Shown here one piece after another: positions 25,014-32,094 of a stretch of 64,000 bases of DNA (position 1 is its first letter; each line of letters starts with the position of its first letter). The notes beneath the pieces are model-generated. The model saw nothing but the letters and a program-made list of their open reading frames with translations, had not been told where the DNA came from and did no database searches. Source of the DNA: an uncultured Capnocytophaga sp. (GTDB lineage Bacteria > Bacteroidota > Bacteroidia > Flavobacteriales > Flavobacteriaceae). Both the position numbers and the translations under genes were made by a program. The DNA lies in assembly GCF_937936315.1 (NCBI RefSeq), contig NZ_CALGWU010000003.1, positions 1 through 64,000 on the forward strand, in the 5' to 3' direction.

Positions 25014-26459
25014 TTATTGGATAGGGTAAGGTTTGTAGCCATTAGTTCTTAAACCTCCGAAGTAAGATGTTATTTCTGTACCCCAATTACTTGCATAGGT
25101 ATCAATACTACCAGCAGGAACGTAAAGCTTACGTCGACTGCTATTACTTAGATTAAAAGATCTGTTTACTGTAGGAGGAGTGGTGGCTCTACAGGTTACT
25201 TTTACTAATCCTAATATATCAAAAGCACCTGTTTCAATTGTTTCTATAGAAGCAGGTAAGTCGATTTCTGTTAGTGCGGTACCTCTAAAAGCACCACCTT
25301 TTACAACTTTTACTCTTTGCATTTTAACGGTAGTTAAGTTTACACAACGTATAAAAGCCTCTTCACCTATTTCTTCTACATTTTTCAAGTCAATACTTGT
25401 AAAATCTTTATCTTTAAAAGCATCTCTTGCTATTTTTTTAGCGTTAAGAGGGAGGTCAACGTGAGCAGGTAGTGTAACACCTGGTTTTACAGTAAGTACC
25501 CCATCGGCGTCTACATTGAAATAGGTATTATTAACTACAGAGGTTTTAACAGTAAAGTTGAGGCTCAATGTTTGTCCGTCGCCATTGATAAGGGTTACGC
25601 TACCAGCACCTATTGCAGTAGCTTTAACTTTGATACCTGTAAATATATGACCTTGTAATTGTCCTTGTTGATTTTTGTGTTCTTTTGTAAGCACTTGTAC
25701 TACTTGAACACCTCCTGAAGTGGAGTAAGTTACTCTATCAAAACGGCCACTAGTATTGCCATTATCGGTAGTAGTAGTGGTATATACTCCTTCTAAATTG
25801 ATATCGTAAGCGCTATTTAAACTTAATTCGGTAGGGGCATTAGTAGCTTTAAAAGGTTTGATTACGTAAGCAGGAACCTCTACAGTTTTGTTTAGTGTAA
25901 GGTCTTTGAAAGTAATTTTATCTGTTAAACCTTCGCCGAGGCCTTTTACTATAAATTTACCATTTACTTTGCGTACGCTACCTAAGTTAGAGTTACCTAT
26001 GATTACATCGTAGTTACCAGAACCTCCTTTAAGGTGTCCTGTCACGTCAGTATCTTGATTTTTTGCGAGGAAGATAACGCTTTTATCTACTTTAAATCCA
26101 CCGTTATTTTCTACGTTTTCTCTAAATACGTGAACATTAAGAACGGCTTTTTGGGAGCGGTTACCATTCTTAACTTCTACAGTAGTATTTCCTTCTTTTT
26201 TACCAGTTACTTTTATTTTAAGAAAGCTACTAGTTGTTCCTACAATGGCTACTTGAGCGTCGTTAGATTTAAGATCGGCTATTCCCGCTCCAGAAGGAAC
26301 AAAAAGTTTTACTTCAGCTGTTTGATCGACAGCTACGCTTAAATTTTTATCAGCAAATCTTATGACATTGTTTTCTTCTTCACTGTTGTCTTTTTTACAA
26401 CCCGTGAGAACTGTTGCAGCTAAGGATGCAGTTATTAATGTTAAAAATGTGTTTTTCAT
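25014..26459 (-). CDS. Surface lipoprotein with Ig-like and BspA-type leucine-rich repeats
   Basis: A 481-residue lipoprotein. I use the ATG at 26459 (MKNTFLTLITASLAATVLTG, then Cys-Lys-Lys) rather than the one eight codons upstream. CKKDNSEEENN fits a surface-export signal. Residues about 30-110 look like a bacterial Ig-like (BIG2) domain. The C-terminal part (about 330-460) has BspA/LRR_5 repeats (ARDAFKDKDFTSIDLKNVEE, EIGEEAFIRCVNLTTVKMQ, GAFRGTALTEIDLPASIETI). BspA-like proteins are adhesins in oral Bacteroidota; that role here is inferred. Confidence 0.85.
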   Translation of the reverse strand: MKNTFLTLITASLAATVLTGCKKDNSEEENNVIRFADKNLSVAVDQTAEVKLFVPSGAGIADLKSNDAQVAIVGTTSSFLKIKVTGKKEGNTTVEVKNGNRSQKAVLNVHVFRENVENNGGFKVDKSVIFLAKNQDTDVTGHLKGGSGNYDVIIGNSNLGSVRKVNGKFIVKGLGEGLTDKITFKDLTLNKTVEVPAYVIKPFKATNAPTELSLNSAYDINLEGVYTTTTTDNGNTSGRFDRVTYSTSGGVQVVQVLTKEHKNQQGQLQGHIFTGIKVKATAIGAGSVTLINGDGQTLSLNFTVKTSVVNNTYFNVDADGVLTVKPGVTLPAHVDLPLNAKKIARDAFKDKDFTSIDLKNVEEIGEEAFIRCVNLTTVKMQRVKVVKGGAFRGTALTEIDLPASIETIETGAFDILGLVKVTCRATTPPTVNRSFNLSNSSRRKLYVPAGSIDTYASNWGTEITSYFGGLRTNGYKPYPIQ

Positions 26460-26622
26460 TGCTAAATTATTTATTACTTTCATTTCAAATTGGGGACAAA
26501 AGTACTACTTTTAATTTAGAAATGCAAATCGTTGAAAGATAAACAACTAAGTTTTTTGTGATGTATATAACAAAATTTTATAAGTTATTAAGGATCAATG
26601 ACTAATACTTAATAAATAAATA

Positions 26623-26667
26623 AGAGATAATAGATAAGAATTTTTAGAATTCTTATCCATTATCTCT
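26623..26667 (-). terminator. Terminator of rpsU
   Basis: A 20-bp stem: 26623-26642 pairs with 26648-26667 with one mismatch; the loop is TTTAG. It lies 22 bp past the rpsU stop. Confidence 0.75.
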
Positions 26668-26688
26668 TTGTTTATAATTTTAAAAGAA

Positions 26689-26883
26689 CTATACTTCTTC
26701 TTGATCTTTCAAGTGTTGAATGTATTGTGCTTTTTGGATTTCGGCTCTTCTGCGTACAGATGGTTTAGTGAAATGTTGTCTTTCACGTAGTTCACGTACT
26801 ACACCAGTGCGGTCGAATTTGCGTTTGTAACGTTTTAAAGCTTTATCAATGCTTTCTCCGTCTTTTAAAGGAATTATTAACAT
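26689..26883 (-). CDS. rpsU: Small ribosomal subunit protein bS21
   Basis: A 64-residue basic protein with the bS21 pattern: MLIIPLKDGESIDKALKRYK, then FDRTGVVRELRERQHFTKPS and RRRAEIQKAQY. In Bacteroidota, bS21 with bS18 and bS6 sequesters the 16S anti-Shine-Dalgarno tail on the ribosome. This gene has a strong Shine-Dalgarno sequence (26893-26902) while its neighbours do not, which fits autoregulation of bS21. Confidence 0.97.
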   Translation of the reverse strand: MLIIPLKDGESIDKALKRYKRKFDRTGVVRELRERQHFTKPSVRRRAEIQKAQYIQHLKDQEEV

Positions 26884-26892
26884 AAGTGATTA

Positions 26893-26902
26893 CACCCCCT
26901 TT
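26893..26902 (-). promoter_or_regulatory. Extended Shine-Dalgarno sequence of rpsU
   Basis: On the minus strand AAAGGGGGTG, 9 nt before the ATG. It differs from the full complement of the 16S tail (AAAGGAGGTG) by one G that can wobble-pair. Other genes in the window have A/T-rich leaders, so this one is exceptional. Confidence 0.8.
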
Positions 26903-26916
26903 CAATTTTCAGGGCG

Positions 26917-26948
26917 CAAAAGTACAAACTAATTTTCTAATTTGCAAA
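26917..26948 (-). promoter_or_regulatory. Promoter of rpsU
   Basis: On the minus strand TTTG at 26945-26948, 20 bp, TACTTTTG at 26917-26924. The predicted leader is about 28 nt, so the Shine-Dalgarno sequence lies near its 5' end. Confidence 0.75.
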
Positions 26949-27515
26949 TTTGTCAGTTAGAAAAATTGGAAATTTTGAAACAGATATCTCTATATCATCA
27001 CTTTCAAAGAAGCGGTATTCTGGAGGTATATTCTGGAAAACTTCTTGTAGCTGAGGTGAATAGAGTAGGGCATAGCCAAATGAAAGGGCAATACCGTGAG
27101 CGATGCATTCGTGAGCAATTTTTAGATTTTTGCGAAAACCATGGAGTATCCAAAGTTGTTTGCTTTTGGTGATTTTTCGCAGGTGAATAACTTCAGAATA
27201 GGCTTTTACACAATGGATGATGAGTGGAAGCTGTAAAGTTTCGGCTAACTGAATGTGTTTTAAAAATATTTCTTGCTGCAGGGGTAGGGGAGTGGTGATG
27301 TTTTTATCAAGTCCGCATTCGCCAATAGCCCAGCAGTTGTGATGTTTTGACAATGGTACTAAGGCTTCCCATTGCAGTTCCCAATTCTCTATATACCAAG
27401 GATGTATCCCTACTGAGAAGGGTTCAGTAGTATCGGCGGTGAGAGGATATTGGTTGCGAATGACCAGAGTATCAATCGTAGAGTGCTGAGTATGAGAATG
27501 AATGTCTAAGTACAT
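26937..27515 (-). CDS. TatD-family metal-dependent hydrolase, short C-terminus
   Basis: A 192-residue TatD-like TIM-barrel hydrolase. Metal ligands are visible in order: DIHSHTQHS near the N-terminus, GECGLDK (Glu), LIIHCVKAY (His), LHGF (His) and FESDD (Glu/Asp). Most TatD proteins are about 255 residues; flavobacterial short forms are about 215. After ESDD the usual RNxPxNV helix is absent, and the ending SKFPIFLTDKFAN is encoded by AATTTGC-type repeats, which suggests a replaced C-terminus. A DNase or phosphodiesterase role is known for the family only. Confidence 0.8.
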   Translation of the reverse strand: MYLDIHSHTQHSTIDTLVIRNQYPLTADTTEPFSVGIHPWYIENWELQWEALVPLSKHHNCWAIGECGLDKNITTPLPLQQEIFLKHIQLAETLQLPLIIHCVKAYSEVIHLRKITKSKQLWILHGFRKNLKIAHECIAHGIALSFGYALLYSPQLQEVFQNIPPEYRFFESDDIEISVSKFPIFLTDKFAN

Positions 27516-27519
27516 TTTT

Positions 27520-27554
27520 AGGTGTCAGGGGTCAGGGTGCGAGCCACACGGGCA
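27520..27554. repeat. Heptads plus GTGTGGCTCGCAC repeat between two genes
   Basis: AGGTGTC, AGGGGTC, AGGGTGC, then GAGCCACACGGGC (minus-orientation copy of the dispersed repeat). It fills most of the 43-bp gap before the TatD gene. Confidence 0.7.
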
Positions 27555-27558
27555 AGGA

Positions 27559-28035
27559 TTAGGGTTTGGAGGGGGTAGCGAAGAGTTGTGTCCAATAGTT
27601 GCCACTGCGTGCTACGCCTACTTCGGTTACATCGGGGTTCATAATATTGGCACAATGTCCTGGGCTTTTGAGCCAACTTTTCATCACTTCTTCTTCATTT
27701 TGTTGCCCCATAGCTACATTTTCAGCCCAAGTACTCCACTTGTAGCCTGCTTTTGAGAGGCGATCGCCAGGGTCTTTAGCATCTTTGCTATAGTGGGTCA
27801 TTGTATTGCGGTGGCGCATATCATCACTATGAGCTTTGGCGACCTTTTCGAGGGTGGTGTTCCACTTTAGAGGGGGTGCAGCTTTGTAGTAGGTATTACC
27901 ACAGTTACAACCTTTTTGGCGTTGCTGATTGATGAGGGTGAGCATTTTGTTAGTTTTTAAACTCACGTTATCATTATCTTGAGATTTGCTACATTGTAGC
28001 GATAGGATTGCTAAGAGTAAAAGGAGTTTTTTCAT
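27559..28035 (-). CDS. CAP-domain (SCP/PR1-like) lipoprotein
   Basis: A 158-residue lipoprotein: MKKLLLLLAILSLQC, then SKSQDNDN. The mature part is a compact CAP domain: LTLINQQRQKG, then VAKAHSDDMRHRNTMTHYSK (first His), DRLSKAGYKWSTWAENVAMG (the A-E-N block), MKSWLKSPGHCANIMNP (second His) and GVARSGNYWTQLFA. Bacterial CAP proteins are secreted; their molecular role is mostly unknown. It ends shortly after the CAP core. Confidence 0.9.
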   Translation of the reverse strand: MKKLLLLLAILSLQCSKSQDNDNVSLKTNKMLTLINQQRQKGCNCGNTYYKAAPPLKWNTTLEKVAKAHSDDMRHRNTMTHYSKDAKDPGDRLSKAGYKWSTWAENVAMGQQNEEEVMKSWLKSPGHCANIMNPDVTEVGVARSGNYWTQLFATPSKP

Positions 28036-28117
28036 TGATTAAGAGATAAATATAGAGTATTTTTGAGGCAAAAGTAGTGAAATTTTAGTTGTTAAACAGC
28101 TAAAAATATTCTTTAAC

Positions 28118-28537
28118 TCAAAATACTTCACGTTCTGAGAAATGGAAATGGCTTTCGATAGCAGCGTTTTCATCACTATCCGAGCCGTGAACAGCGTTTT
28201 CGGTTAGTGAAGTCGCATATTTCTTACGCAAAGTACCCTCGGCAGCATTTTCGGGGTTGGTACTTCCTAAGAGTTCACGGAAACTGGCTACAGCATTGTC
28301 TTTCTCAAGGATAGCTGCTACTATAGGTCCACGGGTCATAAAGTTGAGCAGACTCTCAAAAAAAGGTTTGCCTTTGTGTATGGCATAGAATTGTTCGGCA
28401 TCACGGCGGGTGAGCTGGGTGAATTTCATTGCTTTGATTGTAAAACCAGCAGCGATGATGTCGGTAAGGATAACCCCTATATAGCCTTTTTCAACGGCAT
28501 CGGGTTTAATCATTGTAAGGGTTCTGTTTGTAGTCAT
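28118..28537 (-). CDS. ndk: Nucleoside diphosphate kinase
   Basis: Transfers the gamma-phosphate from ATP to NDPs through a phospho-histidine. It has 139 residues with the start at MTTNRTLTMIKPDAVEKGYI (ATG 28537); the upstream in-frame ATG adds ten unlikely residues. KPFFESLLNFMTRGP is conserved, and the active-site His lies in NAVHGSDSDENA. It ends FHFSEREVF as usual. With nrdDG nearby it supplies dNTPs, though it is a separate unit. Confidence 0.97.
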   Translation of the reverse strand: MTTNRTLTMIKPDAVEKGYIGVILTDIIAAGFTIKAMKFTQLTRRDAEQFYAIHKGKPFFESLLNFMTRGPIVAAILEKDNAVASFRELLGSTNPENAAEGTLRKKYATSLTENAVHGSDSDENAAIESHFHFSEREVF

Positions 28538-28592
28538 TGTATGTTGTTTTATTAGTTTTAGCCACAAAGATACAAGTTTTTTTCAAAAAAAC

Positions 28593-28622
28593 TTGCAGTG
28601 TAATAAAAAAGTTGTACTTTTG
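28593..28622 (+). promoter_or_regulatory. Promoter of the SRP RNA gene
   Basis: TTG at 28593-28595, 19 bp, TACTTTTG at 28615-28622, five bases before the mature RNA end at 28627. Confidence 0.8.
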
Positions 28623-28626
28623 CACC

Positions 28627-28720
28627 GGCAAGTCCTACACGACCAGCTCCTGAAAAATCCTCCAGGGTGGGAACACAGCAAAGGTATTCGGTTGTAGCGG
28701 TGCGATGTAGATCGCTTGCC
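28627..28720 (+). ncRNA. ffs: Signal recognition particle RNA (4.5S type)
   Basis: About 94 nt. The ends GGCAAG and CTTGCC pair. The middle carries the domain IV hallmarks: CCAGGGTGGGAACACAGCA has a GGAA tetraloop closed by GTG/CAC and the A-rich AGCA bulge, and GGTTGTAGCGGTGCGATGTAG is the usual 3' arm. A T run follows (28723-28730). It is the scaffold for Ffh in co-translational targeting. The promoter upstream confirms the plus strand. Confidence 0.93.
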
Positions 28721-28763
28721 ACTTTTTTTTTGTAATTTGTCGATTTGACAATTTGCAAATTTG

Positions 28764-29492
28764 TTAATTTTGATATTTGCAAATTAGCTCGTAGGCTTCT
28801 TGTACTTGTTTAAATTTTTCTTCAGCGCCTTTTTTGATGGCAGCATCTTCAGTAATCACTCTATCGGGGTGATATTTTTTTGCCATATTTCTATAGGCTT
28901 TTTTTACTTCTTCAGCAGTGGCATTGGGCTGTAATCCTAAGATAGCGTAAGCTTTTGCTAAGCCATTGGGCGTAGTGTTATGAGGGTTGTTGCTATTGTT
29001 TTGGCTACTGCCAAACATTGCCTTGATACTCTCAAAATCGCTGTTTTCTATAGCAAAATGATAAGCAATTTCTCGTATTTGTCGTACCTCTTCCTCACTC
29101 ATCACCCCATCCGATTCGGCAATACCAAACAAGAAATACAAGATTTGCAATCGGGTTTCGTAAGTAGTACGCACCCGCACATAGATAGCAATGCGGCTGG
29201 CATCTAATTCCCTGCCTTTTATGAGCTCATTGAAACTGCGAAACACTGCATTGGCGCGCTCCTTGCCATATAGGCGCACGAATTGTGCACGCACAAAGTC
29301 GAGTTCTTCTTGAGTAACACGTCCGTTGGCTTTGATAACGAGAGAACAGAGGGATAGAAGGTTGAGTTCAAAAGTTGCAGGAGAGATATGTGGACGGAAA
29401 GTATTGCCAAAATTCTTAGCATTAGGTTGCTGTGAAAATCTATTGAAAAATAAAAAGAATAGAATAGCTATAAAGATAGTAAAAAAACTCAT
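28764..29492 (-). CDS. DjlA-like membrane-anchored TerB/DnaJ protein
   Basis: A 242-residue protein. An N-terminal membrane segment (FFTIFIAILFFLFFNRF) is followed by a TerB-like helical domain (about 40-150: LLSLCSLVIKANGRVTQEEL and GIAESDGVMSEEEVRQI) and a C-terminal J domain (about 180-240: AYAILGLQPNATAEEVKKAY and MAKKYHPDRV with the HPD triad). The order matches E. coli DjlA, a DnaK co-chaperone at the inner membrane. Confidence 0.9.
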   Translation of the reverse strand: MSFFTIFIAILFFLFFNRFSQQPNAKNFGNTFRPHISPATFELNLLSLCSLVIKANGRVTQEELDFVRAQFVRLYGKERANAVFRSFNELIKGRELDASRIAIYVRVRTTYETRLQILYFLFGIAESDGVMSEEEVRQIREIAYHFAIENSDFESIKAMFGSSQNNSNNPHNTTPNGLAKAYAILGLQPNATAEEVKKAYRNMAKKYHPDRVITEDAAIKKGAEEKFKQVQEAYELICKYQN

Positions 29493-29536
29493 TGTTATTA
29501 GTAAATAGTAGCGTTATGTAATTTTTATAATTTTGG

Positions 29537-29566
29537 CAAAGGTAGAACTATTTTTTCAAATCACAA
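29537..29566 (-). promoter_or_regulatory. Promoter of the DjlA-like gene
   Basis: On the minus strand TTG at 29564-29566, 19 bp, TACCTTTG at 29537-29544. Confidence 0.6.
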
Positions 29567-29635
29567 GATTTGAATAATTGAGTTTAGCCCCTTAACTTCT
29601 AAGTATGAACAAGTAACAAAAATTGTTCATAACTT

Positions 29636-29665
29636 TGTTGATAAGTATTTTAATTTTGTTGATAA
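29636..29665 (-). promoter_or_regulatory. Two DnaA-type boxes upstream of nrdD
   Basis: TTATCAACA on the minus strand at 29636-29644 and 29657-29665, spaced 21 bp (two helical turns). The second overlaps the -33 region of the nrdD promoter. Confidence 0.6.
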
Positions 29666-29690
29666 CCTATTGCTTTATTCCGTATCTTTG
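29659..29690 (+). promoter_or_regulatory. Promoter of nrdDG
   Basis: TTG at 29659-29661, 21 bp, TATCTTTG at 29683-29690. A leader of about 137 nt follows before the nrdD ATG. Confidence 0.65.
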
Positions 29691-29766
29691 CCCCAGCAAC
29701 TAAGAAAAAATCACTTCCCCTTTTTTAGGGACTTACAAAAAGCAATATTATACAATGTACTATATA

Positions 29767-29802
29767 TGAGAGGTTTAGATAAACCTCTCAGCACCCTTTT
29801 TT
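29767..29802 (+). promoter_or_regulatory. Terminator-like hairpin in the nrdD leader (possible attenuator)
   Basis: TGAGAGGTTTA, GA, TAAACCTCTCA is a perfect 11-bp stem, followed by GCACCCTTTTTTA. It lies between the predicted transcription start (about 29697) and the ATG (29834), where a terminator would only make sense as a control element. Confidence 0.55.
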
Positions 29803-29833
29803 ACTTGAACGAAATAATAATAAATAAAAAATT

Positions 29834-31624
29834 ATGAGTAAATTTACCAAACTTACTGCTGAGCAGTTACAGACAAAATGTAAATTTATCGAGAACTACT
29901 TGAGTTCTCATAACGCCGCTACGGGGTCTCTCTTTGATGCCAATGCCAATGTAGCCCATAAGAACATCGCTACAATGGAAGCCGAGCTGAACAAGGATAT
30001 CAATATCCAAGTAAACCGATCGCTGGTATCGCGCAAAATTGAGCAACTCTTTGGTAAAGAATTAGCAGATGAGTATATTCGTCAGATTGAAGAACACGAA
30101 ATCTATGTGCACGATGAAACGAGTCTTAAACCCTATTGTGTGAGCGTATCGATGTATCCTTTGCTCTTGGACGGGCTCGTAAAACTCGGCGGTGAAAGCA
30201 AAGCCCCACAACATTTGGCAAGCTATTGCGGGTCGTTCGTAAACTTCCTCTTCTCAGTATCTTCACAGTTTGCAGGAGCAGTAGCCACAGTAGAGTTCCT
30301 AATGTACTTCGACCATTTTGCGCGCAAAGATTATGGCGACGATTACCTCAACACCCATCGTGAAGTGATAGAAAACGAATTGCAACACGTGGTATATGCT
30401 ATCAATCAGCCAGCAGCAGCACGTGGTTATCAGTCGGTTTTCTGGAATATATCATTGTATGACCGTCCGTATTTCGACTCGATGTTCGGGACTTTCGTCT
30501 ACCCCGATGGTAGCAAACCTTCTTATGAGTCTTTAGACAAACTTCAACAGTTCTTTATGCATTGGTTCAATATCGAGCGCACCAAAGCGATCCTCACCTT
30601 CCCTGTAGTAACCGCAGCAATGCTCACTAAGGACAAACACGTGTACGACGAGCATTTTGCGCGCTTCTGTGCCAAAGAACTCAGCGAAGGGAATGCCTTC
30701 TTTGTATATCAATCGGATAATGCCGACTCCTTGGCAAGTTGCTGCCGTTTGCGCAATGAAATTTCCGATAATACCTTTAGCTATTCACTCGGGGCAGGAG
30801 GAGTTTCTACCGGTAGTATCAATGTGATTACTATCAATATGAATCGCCTCTACCAAAAGCATTTATCGCTGGAGCGCACTTTGGATAATATCCACAAATA
30901 CCAAGTGGCTTACCGCGCTATTGTGCAAGAGTACAAAGATGCGGGTATGTTACCAGTGTACGATGCAGGCTTTATCTCGCTTGATAAACAGTTCCTCACT
31001 ATTGGAATTAACGGAATGGTGGAAGCTGCTGAGTATTTAGGCATTCGCATTTCCGACAATCCCGATTATAAGGCGTTCATCAACAAAAACCTCAAACTAA
31101 TTTACGACAAGAACAAGGAAGCTAAAGCTAAATACGGCTTTATGTTCAATACCGAATTTGTGCCTGCTGAGAACCTTGGGGTGAAGAATGCTGCTTGGGA
31201 CAAAGCCGATGGCTTGCAAGTGCCACGTGATTGCTACAATTCATATTTTTATATTGTGGAAGACGACTCTCAAAACCTTATCGATAAGTTCTATTTGCAC
31301 GGCAATGAGTATATACAGTACTTAGACGGCGGTTCGGCTTACCACTGCAACCTCGAAGAATACCCCTCTGCCGAAGGTTTCTACAAACTACTGAATGTAG
31401 CGGCTAAAACGGGGTGTAACTACTTCTGCTTCAATATATGCGTAACCGTTTGCAACGATTGTGGCTATATCGATAAACACACGCACGACCACTGCACCCA
31501 TTGTGGTTCTGAAAATATCGACCACGCTACTCGTGTGATAGGCTACCTCAAACGCATTACTAATTTCTCTAAAGACCGACAAAAAGAAGCTAAAATACGT
31601 TACTATGGGCACGCTACGGTATAG
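29834..31624 (+). CDS. nrdD: Anaerobic ribonucleoside-triphosphate reductase (class III)
   Basis: Reduces NTPs to dNTPs without oxygen by glycyl-radical chemistry. It has 596 residues. No ATP-cone is seen at the N-terminus, which begins directly with the catalytic-domain helix. Active-site blocks are KPYCVSVSMYPLLLDG and SLASCCRLRN, followed by YSLGAGGVSTGSINVIT. The C-terminal zinc site has two CxxC pairs (CNDCG and CTHCG), and the radical Gly is at about 570 in TRVIGYL. It overlaps nrdG by 20 nt. Confidence 0.95.
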   Translation: MSKFTKLTAEQLQTKCKFIENYLSSHNAATGSLFDANANVAHKNIATMEAELNKDINIQVNRSLVSRKIEQLFGKELADEYIRQIEEHEIYVHDETSLKPYCVSVSMYPLLLDGLVKLGGESKAPQHLASYCGSFVNFLFSVSSQFAGAVATVEFLMYFDHFARKDYGDDYLNTHREVIENELQHVVYAINQPAAARGYQSVFWNISLYDRPYFDSMFGTFVYPDGSKPSYESLDKLQQFFMHWFNIERTKAILTFPVVTAAMLTKDKHVYDEHFARFCAKELSEGNAFFVYQSDNADSLASCCRLRNEISDNTFSYSLGAGGVSTGSINVITINMNRLYQKHLSLERTLDNIHKYQVAYRAIVQEYKDAGMLPVYDAGFISLDKQFLTIGINGMVEAAEYLGIRISDNPDYKAFINKNLKLIYDKNKEAKAKYGFMFNTEFVPAENLGVKNAAWDKADGLQVPRDCYNSYFYIVEDDSQNLIDKFYLHGNEYIQYLDGGSAYHCNLEEYPSAEGFYKLLNVAAKTGCNYFCFNICVTVCNDCGYIDKHTHDHCTHCGSENIDHATRVIGYLKRITNFSKDRQKEAKIRYYGHATV

Positions 31625-32087
31625 CAGTTACGATATAGTCCTCCAAGAAGTACCCAACGAGATTTCCCTGTGTTTTACCATCACAGGGTGTCCGTTGGCG
31701 TGTGAGGGTTGCCATTCCGAATATATTTGGGACGGCAGTAAAGGCTGTGCGCTCACCAATGAAGGTTTAGAACAACTGCTCAGCAAGTATGAAGATATGA
31801 TAAGCTGTGTGCTGTTTATGGGAGGCGAGTGGCAGGTAGAGACCCTGCTCTCGCTTATCTTCCAAGTGAAGTGCAAACGGCTGAAAACAGCACTATACAC
31901 AGGGCTCAACCTCAAGCAAGTACAGCGCAAATACCCTGAGCTGTTAGGGTGTTTAGACTACATCAAAACCGGCAAGTGGTTACCTAAACTTGGTGGACTC
32001 GACAGCCCCACCACCAATCAAGAGTTTTTGAACCTACAAACGGGAGAGGTGATGAATAAGCTGTTTCATAAAAAAGGTAAAAGGTAA
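31605..32087 (+). CDS. nrdG: Anaerobic RNR activating protein (radical SAM)
   Basis: Generates the glycyl radical on NrdD from SAM. It has 160 residues. The radical-SAM cysteines are in TGCPLACEGCHSEYIWD (CxxxCxxC at about 29-36), followed by VLFMGGEW, the GGE-type SAM motif, and YTGLNLKQV. It overlaps nrdD, so the two are translationally coupled. The very end (KKGKR and the stop) is encoded by two AGGTAAR heptads (32075-32088). Confidence 0.95.
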   Translation: MGTLRYSSYDIVLQEVPNEISLCFTITGCPLACEGCHSEYIWDGSKGCALTNEGLEQLLSKYEDMISCVLFMGGEWQVETLLSLIFQVKCKRLKTALYTGLNLKQVQRKYPELLGCLDYIKTGKWLPKLGGLDSPTTNQEFLNLQTGEVMNKLFHKKGKR

Positions 32088-32088
32088 G
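32075..32088. repeat. Two heptads across the nrdG end
   Basis: AGGTAAA, AGGTAAG, with the TAA stop (32085-32087) inside the second unit. Confidence 0.6.
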
Positions 32089-32094
32089 ATTTTC

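Noticed and set aside
29636..29665. Second replication origin
   Set aside because: Only two DnaA-type boxes, both the weaker TTATCAACA form, located in a promoter; more likely regulatory.
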